Notes: a model not told the origin generated them from the sequence alone. A DNA stretch of 64,000 bases from Malaya genurostris (GCF_030247185.1 NC_080570.1:121832689-121896688); one strand, 5' to 3'; counted from the stretch's first letter, positions 12,101-21,430 are shown. Made by a program: numbers and translations.

Positions 12101-15100
12101 CGGTTTTCAGAGTGATTGCATAACCTTTCCATATGAGAAAGGCAAAAAGTTTTGAAAATTTCTGTATTTATGCCGTTTGTTTTTAGATTCTCCTTAAGAA
12201 CATTGAGTTTAATTAGTTATAAATAATCGTGAGTATTAATAACAATAATTAAGTGTTTAAAAAGTGTATGTCACCGCTTTAATTTCTAAGCATTTTGTAA
12301 AAATAACTAAAATTTGAAATTTTTTAGTTTTATTTTTAGATGTTATTGAATATAAAAAAAACAACTAGTTTAGCCCTATTTGTAACTGGTTTTATTAGCA
12401 ATCCAATGTTGTATAAAAACATATAGGTCATCGCTTTGAATTCAGAGATATTTACGACCATTGTAAAAAATCCCATCTTTTTTGTGGTCTTCTGTTTGCA
12501 TTTTTCTCTATAACTTTAGGTAGACAACTCTATTTTACGTATGTTTTAGTGCATTTTATTTCTGAAACTAGTACCATTCCAATGGTGAACAAATTTTGAA
12601 AATCGGTTGACTATCAACAAAGTTATGACGCGAGAAAGTTGGAGCTTTCAATATTCAGTCGCGACGTTGATGCCAAAGGAAACAAAGTAGATAGCAGATA
12701 TCGCATTTTTTGCGAAAAACACCTGGAACGGGAAAAATCACATTTTCAATGATTTTTGCCTTTCTCATATAGAAAGGTTATGCAATCACTTGAAAATCTG
12801 ACTAGTGAAAATTGGCCCGGAGGGCCAAGTGTCATATACCATTCGACTCCGGTCTTCGAGCTGAGCAATGTCTGTGTGTGTGTGTGTGTGTATGTGTCAA
12901 ATAATCTCACTAGGTTTTCTCGGAGATGGCTGAACCGATTTTGACACTTGGATTCAAATGAAAGGTCTCGTGGTCCCATATGGAATTCCTGAATTTCATC
13001 CGGATCCGACTCCCGGTTCCGGAGTTATAGGGTAAAGTGTGTTCAATATTGTACACCGTCACTTAAACCGGCGGAACAAAAGACGTAAAAAAATTCCTAA
13101 CTTGTCTCAAAACCACACAAATCGAAAGTCATTATCAGTAGGCAACTAAACAAACCGATTCCGGCTATCCTGGTTCCCGGTATCCGGTTCCGGAAGTACC
13201 GAACATAGTGGTCATATATACCAAAATAGATCTCACTCACTTTTCTCAGCGATGGTTTGACCGATTTCCACAAACTTAGATTCAAATGAAAGGTCTTTTG
13301 ATCCCATATGGAATTTCTGAATTTCATCCGGATCCGACTTCCGGTTCCGGAGGTATAGGGTAAAGTGTGTTCAATATTGTACACCGTCACTTAAAATATT
13401 TTCGGATACAACAAACATTTAAATCGTAATTTAGAGTGCGTACTAGAAGAGTTTGTGTGTCATGTTAGTTGGTGGCCGTACGAACCGACTTTGGTTTGTG
13501 GAAATGTGGATGACTCACGCAATCAAAGCATTGTTTTATTCTGTATGTTATTCTAGTTAATGCACAAACAATCTCTTGGTTTGTTTCAAAATTCGAAGAG
13601 ATAAATTTTGAATGGAATACCACAATATTATATGTACATGAGAAAGGCATCATTACACCACTAGGTGGATTAAAACAGGTTTTTCTAACCGATTGTCAAT
13701 AATGATATACTTAAAATAATCCACGAACTGTACAAAATTCGAGGGTGTAAAATTTATTGAGATCCATTGAAAAACAGCTGAGCTATGACAGCACAAAGTT
13801 ACCGTTCCAACTTTTTTTCGGGCTTGGTATTTGGAGTGTTAAAAACGCCGATAGAAGGTGCACCGAAAATTATGTACATCAACAATCTTCAGTAATATTA
13901 TTTTTTAATCTGAGGGCACTTCCGAAATGAGGTCCATGGTACGAGCCTGCGTATGGATATTTCCGGAACGGATGTGAAAAACGGTTCCAGGAAAATAAGG
14001 TTTGGAGTCGTTTAAAAATGCAAGATTCGGTTTATTGATATTCCTTAAAAACCATTACAATATGAGTATTTTCGGAATGACTTTGATGAACAAAGTCGAT
14101 GTTTGAGGTGGGTCTGAAATCCAAGATAACGACTTTCGGTTTATTGATATTTCTTTAAATCCCATACAATATGGGTATTTTCTGATCGAATTTGATGGCT
14201 AGTTGCCGGAAACGAATGCTTGTGGTAGTTCCGAATTTCATGATGCATTGAAATTTGCTGCATCTACTTATCAAATCCGTTCCGAAAATACGCATATTCC
14301 GTATTGTATTGGGGTAACAAGAAATATCAATAAACGGGAAGACGCCATCTTGGATTCAAGAATCATCTCAAACATCGTTCTCCGGCTCCTTCTCATCAAA
14401 CCGGTTCCGAACATACTCGTATTTTGAGGGTTTTTAAAGAATACAAAAATTCCCAAAGCCACCATCTTGGATTCCAGAACCACTTCAAGTATCGTTTTAT
14501 AGTTACTCATCAAACCCGTTCCGTAAATACCCATACTGTAATGCTTGCCTAGGAATTTAATTACAACAAAATCGCCATCTTGGATTTCAGAATCACTCAA
14601 AATACCGTTTTCTGGCATCTACTTAACGAACTCGTTTCGAAAATATCCATATTGTAAGAGGTTTTCAGAAATACAAAAATTCCCATATCTTGAAGTTCAG
14701 AACCACCTCAAATAACAGTTTTCTGGAATCTACTCATCAAGTCCGTTCCGAAAAGGTATTTCGATAAACCGTAAATCTTTATCTGGATTTTAAAACCACC
14801 TCTAATATCATATCAATATACGTTATTTTCCGGCACCTACTAATTAAATCAGTTTTGAAAATACCCCTATTGTAAGTCGCCATCTTGGATTCTGAATCGA
14901 GTTGAAATATTGTTTTCCGGCTACTATTCGTTATACCAGTTTTAAAAATACAGCATTAGAATGTTGCCACACAAATACAGCATTAGCATGTTACACAAAT
15001 AAATTTTACCTATTTTTACGAAGTTAAAAAAATTAACGTTATTTGGAATTTAGTTTGTATTCGGAATTTGGTTCGTAAAAAGAGTTACGTAAACCGAATA

Positions 15101-16471
15101 CTTCGTAGAAGTAGACTTCGTAAATGTAGGTTTGGGTGTATATTAGGATGGGGCAAGGTTTATGGGAAAACGATGGAAAGGTTAGGCTCCACCTAACTTT
15201 TCGTGCTCCTTTAGGGTCCCATAATAACTATGCAAAATTTTAGCTCAATCGGTGAAACTACATTTTCGCACCCAAGATTTAAAGTTTGTATGAGATCTAG
15301 TATGGGAAATTGACATTTTACAAATCTAGGAACTTCTATTTGACCCATATTTAATCGTAACACCCTTCGCTTAAAATTAAAATGTAATCAATAAATTTTT
15401 TCTGTGCCCGACTTAATGAGACTGAGAAAAGAAACAATTACCCTGAGTTTGTAGGTGACTAAATTAAGTTGATGGCTTGGCGAAGGAATGATAACGACAG
15501 ACTGGAATAAAATTATATCTCGTGAGATTAACGCAAACTGCAATCAACTGAAACTCTTATCTTGGTTCAGTGGAACCCGCCGTGTTTATTGAAGTTTTAC
15601 TTAAAACTCATTTTCCCGTCATGAATATTAAGTAGCATTCACCGACCCTTGGGTGGTTTTATAGCTGTGCACCTACACTAGAATGCGTTTCTGGTGTACA
15701 ATCAACGGCATCATAAATAAAGTTGGATTTATCAGCTTCTAAGAAAGAAGAAAAAAATACGACGAAAGTTCGGTTGCATTTTTCCTCACCTGCGATCGAT
15801 GTCTCTCATCCGTTCCAGATGGTCAGCCCAGGCTTTCTCGGCATCGGCCAGTCTACCAACGCTAGCTGTGGGTTACAAATAGAAAACGGGTTACTTTGAT
15901 TAGATCATGATTGCTAACGACTGTGAAAGTGGGGGTATAAAAGTTAAATATGCGAATCTCGGCCGTTTTGGAATTGTTTTGTTTTGGTATGGTAATTAGC
16001 TATTTTCGGAGCACCGCAGGAACAAAAACCAAAATCTAGTGCACACCCGGTCCAACCTGTCTCCGAATGTGTATTTATACATTTCACTCACCTGCTCGCT
16101 GTGAACGTGGATAGTGATGATCGTAAATTGGCCGGGGCGAGTAGCCGTAGGTTTCCCGGTGTACTGGCAGATAGTGGTAACCAGCGGACTGGATCCGGGT
16201 GGCTGCGGTGTCCGGGGAATCGAACAGCAAAATCGGTCTGTGCCGCCAGGCTGGCGTGTCGTGTGCGCGAATATCATCGGATCCTGGAAAGGAGGATTTT
16301 TTTTCAGAAGATTGTTCTTATTTCTCTGTCAAAACAACCAACAGTACTCACCTTTTAGGGATCTGATGTATGACTGCCAGAATTTCGCTTTCTTGTTCGG
16401 CGTTTCATTCATGCCAATCATCGCTAGGTGATTCTTGAACATTTTGACTAAGGTAAGGTTTGTTTCGTTCG
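2992..16471 (-). CDS. Mf: Spliced host gene, 155-aa product, tentatively myofilin-like
   Basis: Four exons on the minus strand join in phase: 16471-16352, 16283-16092, 15865-15790 and 3100-2992. The first ATG is at 16442 in a GTCAAAATG context. Introns start GTGAGT, GTGAGT and GTGAGG and end in pyrimidine-rich AG. The product is 155 residues: 30 from exon 1, 63 from exon 2, 24 from exon 3 and 35 plus stop from exon 4, with three codons split across junctions (G, A, R). Visible features are a basic start (MFKNHL), FWQSYIRSLK, a Tyr/Pro-rich middle (GYHYLPVHRETYGYSPRP), AEKAWADHLERMRDID, then YPSRYGLYLRDKP near the C end. There is no signal peptide or membrane segment. From memory, size and the YGYSP and YPSRYGLYL words resemble insect myofilin, a muscle thick-filament protein; that naming is tentative. 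The frame stays open 10 codons upstream of the ATG, so alternative N-terminal exons are possible. Confidence 0.6.
3107..3800. other. Intronic DNA, nothing recognised
   Basis: This is AT-rich sequence just inside the long intron. Overlapping short ORFs on both strands (3448-3786) look like chance readings and match no family I know. Confidence 0.4.
3800..5045 (+). repeat. Family C interspersed repeat, copy 1
   Basis: The order of blocks is: 'acccgacaagcaataaaagtc', 'ggtatccgtgacattag', 'agagatgccagatatt', 'tttcactaataaaatg', 'gaacgcaaaaatct', ending 'gagatgaaatagggagccc'. The same blocks recur at 8.5-10.5 kb, partly inverted. No ORF of note. It looks like an old non-autonomous element, about 1.2 kb, within the intron. 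The end word 'gagatgaaatagggagcc(c/g)ttaccct' also appears at 9450 and 10493. Confidence 0.65.
5060..5400 (+). repeat. Diverged Family A fragment
   Basis: It shares ordered words with the Family A copies at 32.3 and 52.7 kb: 'gcgaaaagtgc', 'tttgcactaaactga(g/t)gat', 'tcgatttg', and 'agagccattagaacggc'. It is truncated at both sides and well diverged, so it is an old copy. Confidence 0.55.
5401..5997. other. Intronic DNA, nothing recognised
   Basis: No repeat word, RNA gene or exon could be supported. Short ORFs on both strands are not similar to any family I recognise. Confidence 0.4.
5998..7285 (+). mobile_element. 5S-headed retroposon with 25-bp target-site duplication
   Basis: A perfect 25-bp direct repeat (5998-6022 and 7261-7285, beginning AATTCAGTGG) brackets about 1.24 kb. 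The insert begins with a nearly complete 5S rRNA sequence in sense orientation. It continues through a segment containing 'ccatgtcgtaaaaggcgac' and ends in a non-coding 3' part without a poly-A tail. The 5S sequence starts GTCAACG, sharing its first bases with the end of the target repeat. No long ORF has a recognisable domain. The layout fits a Pol III-driven, LINE-mobilised SINE-like element of the 5S-headed (SINE3) type, but it is longer than usual and I cannot name its tail. Confidence 0.6.
6019..6138 (+). rRNA. 5S rRNA-like sequence (head of the retroposon)
   Basis: The 120-nt sequence matches the canonical arthropod 5S layout: CAACGACCATACCA at the start, GGTTCTCGTCCGATTACCG, AAGTTAAGCAACATCGGGCG across the A box, TTAGTACTTGGACGGGTGAC and CGCTTGGGAACGTCGCGTG across the C box, then TCGTTGGC pairing with the 5' end. 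Several substitutions are present. Only three T's follow, so Pol III could read through into the body of the element. It is most likely a retroposon promoter or pseudogene, not a functional 5S gene. Confidence 0.8.
7471..7730. mobile_element. hAT-type MITE, 244 bp, with 8-bp target duplication
   Basis: The element at 7479-7722 is flanked by a perfect 8-bp repeat ATGTGCGA (7471-7478 and 7723-7730). Its ends are imperfect inverted repeats: TATAGATGGTCGGG at the left and, reading inward on the other strand, TAGAGATTATCGGG at the right (11 of 14 match). An 8-bp duplication with TAGAGAT-type ends is typical of hAT transposons. The inside is made of CCCGA(C/A)CCG words and short A runs, so translated ORFs here (7308-7754 and antisense) are not genes. 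Confidence 0.75.
7857..8460 (+). repeat. Left inverted-repeat arm of the TTAA foldback
   Basis: This arm is inverted relative to 12400-12745 plus 13686-13838. Shared words include 'gtcataactttgttgatagtcaaccgat', 'gaaataaaatgcactaaaacatacgtaaaat' and 'gaattcaaagcgatgacctatatg'. Similarity fades around 8350-8460. Confidence 0.7.
8480..10515. repeat. Family C interspersed repeat, copy 2 (rearranged)
   Basis: 8480-9240 is homologous to 3820-4330 in the opposite orientation, with the palindrome in the middle. 9760-10515 is homologous to 4310-5040 in the same orientation. The end block 'gagatgaaatagggagcc' appears twice, near 9452 and 10493, suggesting two adjacent or nested copies. No coding sequence was recognised. 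Confidence 0.6.
8637..8832. repeat. Near-perfect 196-bp palindrome
   Basis: Two arms of about 86 bases are inverted copies of each other with few mismatches, running from GCCAGATATTTTCA at 8637 to its complement ending at 8832. The arms carry TTTCACTAATAAAATG. The short centre repeats part of the arm again. The arm sequence is the same block that occurs once at about 4150-4220 in Family C copy 1. Confidence 0.75.
10879..12149 (-). mobile_element. Family B non-autonomous element
   Basis: It starts 'gtggtgtaatgatgcctttctcat' and ends 'cctttccatatgagaaaggcaaaaa', the two characteristic Family B ends. Inside are several diverged tandem modules of roughly 150 bp, each with 'attccggaaccggaagtcg', 'cctttcatttgaa' and 'ctctgagaaaagt'. 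Then comes a CATA/CACA microsatellite (about 11990-12030) and 'gaatggaatatgacactcggccctccggg'. It is nested inside the TTAA foldback. No ORF is supported. Confidence 0.7.
12400..13838 (-). repeat. Right inverted-repeat arm of the TTAA foldback (split)
   Basis: The segments 12400-12745 and 13686-13838 together mirror the left arm. The Family B copy between them is an insertion. The outer end reads 'cttggtatttggagtg' then TTAA. Confidence 0.65.
12753..13685 (+). mobile_element. Family B element splitting the right foldback arm
   Basis: A copy in the opposite orientation to the previous one runs from 'ttgcctttctcatatagaaagg' to 'catgagaaaggcatcattacacca' and '(t)aggtggattaaaacaggttttt'. It holds a (TG)n run at about 12872-12890 and two 'ttccggttccgga' modules. 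The foldback arm resumes right after it (13686), so this insertion came after the foldback element. Confidence 0.7.
13900..14960 (+). repeat. Diverged tandem array carrying CGCCATCTTGGATT words
   Basis: About seven degenerate modules of roughly 135-150 bp repeat the order 'cgccatcttggattc(a)agaa(t/c)ca', 'cgtttt(c/a)(c/t)gg', 'atctactcatcaa', 'ccgttccgaaaataccc' and 'caataaaccg'. A single inverted module is at about 31030-31105. The GCCATCTTGG core is like the YY1/Pho-type DNA motif, but it may be only part of the repeat unit. Confidence 0.65.
14961..15789. other. Intronic DNA next to exon 3
   Basis: AT-rich, with short repeated words such as 'cttcgtaga'/'cttcgtaaa' near 15090-15125. The rest is unique-looking. 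No RNA gene or element end could be supported. Confidence 0.4.
15790..15865 (-). CDS. Mf: Exon 3 of the myofilin-like gene
   Basis: The 76-nt exon has acceptor cccacag|CTAGC at 15866/15865 and donor CGCAG|GTGAGG at 15790/15789. It encodes SVGRLADAEKAWADHLERMR then DIDR, with a split codon at each end. An alternative AG four bases downstream gives a stop in the exon, so the upstream AG was chosen. Confidence 0.65.
16092..16283 (-). CDS. Mf: Exon 2 of the myofilin-like gene
   Basis: The 192-nt exon has acceptor tttccag|GAT at 16284/16283 and donor GCAG|GTGAGT at 16092/16091. In the phase set by exon 1 it is fully open and encodes a segment rich in Tyr, Pro, His and Arg, including LLFDSPDTAATRIQSAGYHY and YGYSPRPIYDHHY. 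The long ORF at 16277-15996 is a different frame of this exon and reads into the intron, so it is a shadow. Confidence 0.65.
16352..16471 (-). CDS. Mf: Exon 1 seen (start codon exon) of the myofilin-like gene
   Basis: The acceptor is tatttccag|CG at 16472/16471 and the donor AAAAG|GTGAGT at 16352/16351. The ATG at 16442-16440 begins MFKNHLAMIGMNETP. The nine codons before it are also open, with two leftover bases at the exon start, so an upstream coding exon could join in phase. The exon ends one base into a codon. Confidence 0.65.
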
Positions 16472-16479
16472 CTGGAAAT

Positions 16480-17440
16480 AGAAAAAAATATTGCGGAAGG
16501 TTAGAAAGTTAAGTTTTGTTGAATTAAGCTAGTTCGAATGCACCATCATTCTAGGGATTTTTTTGGCATCAAAAACAACATACATTAAAGTCATAAACTT
16601 CCAAATACTTTAAATAAGAAATAATAAAAAATATTGTAGAAATACAATGCAAATTCAACGGCACATAAAATCTCTAGCTTCTTTTATGAGCAAATTGAAG
16701 TATTCAATTCAATTCTTGAATAACACTCCATGGTCAAGTCTCATGCCAAAGTTTATAAAGAGCTGAACGAGTTTTAAATCATAAACTTCACGATGTTACG
16801 GTGAATGATCCATCCATCCATCCAGCCCATTTTTAAACTCAAGTTCACGTGACGCATTTACGCAACTAGAAATTTTGCTCTCCGTTTATTTCGTACTTTC
16901 CAGCAGAGATGTGCATCTCCTCTGTGTGACGAAGAGCAAGCCAAATTTCTCCCCTCGCACTGACAACTTCAACGAGAGCTCTTCTCTTTCACATATATAC
17001 ACCACTGTTGTAAAAAGTGTGCACGCATCATGAGTGCGTTTGTTTATTTCCTTTTACCTCCTCCACTCAATCGCACCAAAGTGCTAGAGTAGAGCTAATA
17101 AATTCTCTGAGGTGGATGCAGATACTTTCACAGATGTGTACACGCCGGTGAGCACTCTGGTGTATGGTTTGCGTAGTAGAAGCGTGGGACACGCAAAATC
17201 AGCAAAATAAAAAAATTTAACGTTAAATTTTCGGTTTTGTATTCAGTTGGTACGAAGATATTTTGTTCACAAGACTGTTCAAATATCAAACTCTTAAAAA
17301 GTCATAGAATTAATCTATTATTCCGCTCAGACTGGCGTATGATTATCGTGTAATCGGTTGTTGCGAGTGTTAGGACTACTGTTAGAAATTGAAAGCTCTA
17401 TTCTCTCGGTATCAAGTTGCCGCGATATTGAAAACACCTC
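16480..17440. other. Region upstream of the first seen exon
   Basis: This may hold upstream introns or first exons of the minus-strand gene, but I could not place one. It has a short CCAT run at 16811-16823, 'cacgtgacgcatttacgc' at about 16846 and a stretch with many 'ctctt' words. Nothing further is supported. Confidence 0.35.
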
Positions 17441-18069
17441 TTGACTCTTGAGTCTTGACTCTTAACTCTTGACTCTTGACTCTTGACTCTTGACTCTTGA
17501 CTCTTGACTCTTGACTCTTGACTCTTGACTCTTGACTCTTGACTTTTGACTCTTGACTCTTGACTCTTGACTCTTGACTCTTGACTCTTGACTCTTGACT
17601 CTTGACTCTTGACTCTTGACTCTTGACTCTTGACTCTTGACTCTTGACTCTTGACTCTTGACTCTTGACTCTTGACTCTTGACTCTTGACTCTTGACTCT
17701 TGACTCTTGACTCTTGACTCTTGACTCTTGACTCTTGACTCTTGACTCTTGACTCTTGACTCTTGACTCTTGACTCTTGACTCTTGACTCTTGACTCTTG
17801 ACTCTTGACTCTTGACTCTTGACTCTTGACTCTTGACTCTTGACTCTTGACTCTTGACTCTTGACTCTTGACTCTTGACTCTTGACTCTTGACTCTTGAC
17901 TCTTGACTCTTGACTCTTGACTCTTGACTCTTGACTCTTGACTCTTGACTCTTGACTCTTGACTCTTGACTCTTGACTCTTGACTCTTGACTCTTGACTC
18001 TTGACTCTTGACTCTTGACTCTTGACTCTTGACTCTTGACTCTTGACTCTTGACTCTTGACTCTTGACT
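17441..18069 (+). repeat. 7-bp satellite (TTGACTC)n, about 90 copies
   Basis: The unit TTGACTC repeats almost without interruption. Single-base variants appear mainly in the first copies and once near 17540. Because 7 is not a multiple of 3, every minus-strand frame reads the same heptapeptide KSQESRV, which creates long apparent ORFs of 214 and 233 residues. These have no start context or flanking coding sequence and are not genes. Confidence 0.97.
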
Positions 18070-19400
18070 TTTCTTTCTCTATTATTTTTCGTATTTCTAA
18101 CAACAAACTGCAAACTTTTCGTTTGTAATTTTTAGCTCTTTGACCCTTTGTTCACTTTTCACTTTCTCTCCTAGTAAGCCTCTTCTTGCATATAGTTTTT
18201 ACTCGCAACTTGTTACTTCTATCTATTTACCTTTAGTTTGTACACTCTTAGGTCCTATTTTCTTTATCTTTTCACTACTAGCCATTAGTTCACTACTCCT
18301 AAGTCTTTATATTACTTACTTTTTGTTTCTTAAAATTTTTCACTATAAATCTTCTACTCTGGCTTTTCATTACTTATTAGTTTCAATTTTTTATTTCCAA
18401 CTTTCTTCTCCCAACTGTGGGCTCGTAATGTTTTGCTTATCACTTTATTCTTCTTACTTTTCGTTCTCATTTGGTTAAAGAGTACCAAGTGAGAATGAAT
18501 TTATATTTTTCCACTTTCACCATTTTGCTGGCAGCTGTTTACACTTAACACTTGTCACTCAATTTAATGTTATTCTTCACCATTCAATTGTATATTTCAT
18601 ATTTCATTTTTTCTTACTTCTGCAATTAATGAATTGAAATTGATTTGTTATTTCTATTCGTTTCTCATGGTTAATAATGATTAATCATTACCTTTTTTAC
18701 CTGAGTTATTTTCCCATTAATATTGTTTTTCTGAATTTTATTTTCCCCCTCCACTTTTAAGTACTGACTTCTAGATTTCAACTTTAGACTGCTATTTATT
18801 TTAGTTTAGACTTTTCTTTTTCGTGCATGGAATCACGATGTTTGAAATTTTATTCACAGTCGGAGACTCTTACATTTTTTTTATTATACCTTAAATATTT
18901 TTTTATTATACTCTCCAACTTTTTACTTCTGAAATTTCTTATTTAACTTGGTTAGTTTTTACTCTTAACTTTTCGTGTTTAAGTTTTGTTTGTCCCAACC
19001 TTCCACCTCTAAGTGAAAATTAGTATCTTTTTCATTTCTAAATTCAATTTTTCGATTTGATTTTCATTCCTAAATTTTGATTTCCATAATTCGACTTTCA
19101 ACTGATTTTTTCTTACTGTTCACTTCATTGTTTAATTTTTGACTTTTAATTTTCAATTATTTATTCCTAGTATTCCACTTCTGATTTGGTATTCCAAATG
19201 TTTCATTACCTATTTGTTTTTATTCAGTTTTGCTAAGCAGTAGAGCCGTTCACTTTTTCCCACAAATTGTATACTTAAAGATCTTTTTGCTAATTCTTTT
19301 CTTCTCGTTTCGAATCTTTTCTATAGTTTTCATTTGCTTCTAATTTTTATGCTTCTACATTAGCTTTTTGATGGAAGAGTACCTTACTGAGCCTGAAATG
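18070..19400. other. Strongly T-rich, purine-poor degenerate sequence
   Basis: The plus strand is dominated by T with scattered 'tttcactt', 'ttttgactttt' and 'tacttct' words. It directly follows the 7-bp satellite and could be its decayed continuation or an old pyrimidine-rich repeat. The ORF at 18140-18478 reflects this composition and is not a supported gene. Confidence 0.5.
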
Positions 19401-19617
19401 TTCGCGTCGTTCTCTTATTTGCATTTCGGGTGTCGTGACGAGCAGTCGCCTTCAACTGGCAGCATCAGGAAACTGCATTGTGGAATGAAATCTTGAACTG
19501 AATTCAGAACCTAGATTCTGAAAATGAGTTCAGTTCCATAATCCTAGAACTAAATTTATGGACTGATTTCTTAATCTGGATTCCAAACTTGACTTTTACC
19601 ACTAATTTCTGAGCCTG

Positions 19618-20105
19618 TCCCCGATTACAAAAGTCCCATAAAGTCGATTTTTTTTCTAATTGACACTAAATCTCGACGTTTCTAGGTTGGCAACGAAAAG
19701 TTTTATTTCTAATTCGGAAATCTCAATATTCCAAGTCCCAGAAAGTCGGTTGAATTGACATAGAATCTCGACGGTTCATGAAATTCTAATAGTTTTGCCA
19801 TCGAATTATTTTTGTTCGATTTCGGGAATCTCAAATTTTTTTAAGTCTCAGAAACCCGATTTGGACTTTGGTATCGACAATTTTGTTTTTGATTTTGGAA
19901 ATCTCACAATTTTTAAGTCCCAGAAAGTCGATTTAAAAAAAAAATTGTTGAGTTGACACTAAATATTTTAGTTTCATGTAATTCTAAGACTTGTGGCATC
20001 GAAGTCCCAGAAAGTCGATTTCTTAAAAAAAAATGAGAGAATTTACACTCAATCTCGAAGGTTCATGAAATTCTAAGACTTTTGACATGGAACTTTTTTT
20101 TGTCG
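19618..20105 (+). repeat. Array of foldback-arm units, part 1
   Basis: Three to four diverged units repeat the order 'aagtcccagaaagtcgattt', 'gacactaaatctcgacg', 'ttcatgaaattctaagac' and 'ttggcatcgaa'. The same block forms each arm of the palindromic element at 27504-27827. The unit length is about 130 bp with variable A/T runs. Confidence 0.7.
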
Positions 20106-21097
20106 TGAATACGACTTACTTTACTATGGGGCGCCTTTTCAAAATTTACCCTCTGAGAGAGTGATAAGTTTTTGATCGTGAATATCTCCTGTTGTATCTA
20201 ATGAATCAACATAATTCTTGCTACATGCCATCGGAAATATGATCACAATTTTATGATAAAATTTTCAGTTGTGTGACATAATCGCAAATAGTTCAAAATT
20301 AAACTTTTCTGAAATGTTTGGTATAAACCAGTATCAAAGAGGCCTTTCTCGTATTTTGAAAGCTCATAGCTCAGTGATCTGTGGAAAGATTTATATAATC
20401 TAACTACCAATAGAATCGAAAATTTTCAACTTGAACGTGTATTGCAACAACATCGAAGTTTTTCAATAATTGAAAAACCTGTTTGATTTAACTCATGACA
20501 GCACCAGCCAATCAGAACGCGAGAAATCTGCATCTATACAAGAGCATCCATATAAAAGTTGAGTGGTTCATTTTTTCTACCATTTGCTGAGCAAATGTTC
20601 CCGAAACAAGACACACGAGAGCAACATCGAGGACCTGTCGTCTCACTGTTTCCCGTTCTGCGAACAAGATAAAGGAATTTTGGCAAAGAGACACCGTCAG
20701 CACGATGACACCGAAATCCGGTAGAAAGGCAGCAAGGCCCATTCGAAGCACATTTCAGTGCTAAAGATCATCCTAAAGAACTAGTTGAATTTTGTCGCTT
20801 TCCTGCCACTTTCTGAGCAACTGTTGCCGAAACAAGACACACACGAGAACCATCTCAGATCTTGTTGATTGTGTCAATTCAAGGCACTTTTTAATCATTA
20901 AAAGTTAATTAAACTTTCAATATTTCCTACCAAATGATTCATCAAGATGGAACTTAAAATTATTTGCACCGTCACGAACGGCAATGCGAGAGTGGAAGTG
21001 ATGATGTTGAACACATCTTTATACTAGTATGGGGTCGTGTGAAAATATGCCATGCGAAACAGGGTTGCCATATATACAGATTAATCTTTATAATAAC

Positions 21098-21187
<90 letters not shown>

Positions 21188-21430
21188 TATTTAGCAAATT
21201 AAAAAGAAATTGTTTCAAGTTTGGAAAATATAGTTGTATAGAATAATAGCTGTTTAATGTAACTAATCTGTACTTTAATGTAGGTGTATCGCTTCAAACT
21301 CTATTAGTGAAAAAGGGGAAAGTTTGCACAATTCACACAATCAATCAACTAACTGATATTCGGAAAAGTGATGGGAGTTTTTTCATATTCACGACATCCA
21401 GTTATGTCTCTGACATTACCCACCCGCCTT
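20106..21430 (-). mobile_element. Family A element (variant interior)
   Basis: The left end is GTCGTGAATACGACTTACTT and the right end is 'acattacccacccgcc', each flanked by TTTT. The left 400 bases match the other copies closely ('accctctgagagagtgataag', 'ggtataaac(c/g)agtatcaaagagg', 'caccagccaatcagaacgcg'). The interior differs: it carries a duplicated block with 'gaaacaagacacac' (about 20604 and 20832) and a (TAA)n tract. The minus-strand ORF at 20751-20512 is not recognised. Confidence 0.7.
21092..21190 (+). repeat. (TAA)n microsatellite
   Basis: An almost pure ATA/TAA trinucleotide run of about 95 bases, inside the Family A copy. The poly-isoleucine ORF here is an artefact. Confidence 0.95.

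Larger units (their letters stand above)
7853..13842. mobile_element. 6-kb foldback element flanked by TTAA (piggyBac- or Sola3-like, non-autonomous)
   Basis: TTAA lies immediately outside both ends (7853-7856 and 13839-13842). The terminal inverted repeats begin CACTCCTAACACCAAGCC on the left and CACTCCAAATACCAAGCC on the right (16 of 18 match). They continue for several hundred bases: words such as 'ggaacggtaactttg', 'gctcagctg' and 'gggtgtaaaatttattgagat' occur inverted in both arms. TTAA targets are known for piggyBac and Sola3 transposons. No transposase ORF is present. The interior is filled by Family C and Family B copies, and the right arm is split by a Family B insertion. Confidence 0.65.

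Noticed and set aside
15996..16431. ORFs of 85-105 residues on both strands near exons 1 and 2
   Set aside because: They use other frames of the spliced exons or run into introns. The phase-matched exon joins explain this region better.
17412..18113. ORFs of 233 and 214 residues made of KSQESRV repeats
   Set aside because: They are translations of a 7-bp satellite. All frames give the same peptide and no conserved flanks or signals exist.
20512..20751. Histone-like reading near 20708 (TPKSGRKAARP) with CCAAT and TATA words upstream
   Set aside because: The similarity to a histone tail is only a few residues and ends at once. It sits in a Family A variant.
21092..21190. Isoleucine-rich ORFs over trinucleotide runs (also 48.5-48.9 kb)
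   Set aside because: They are microsatellite artefacts.
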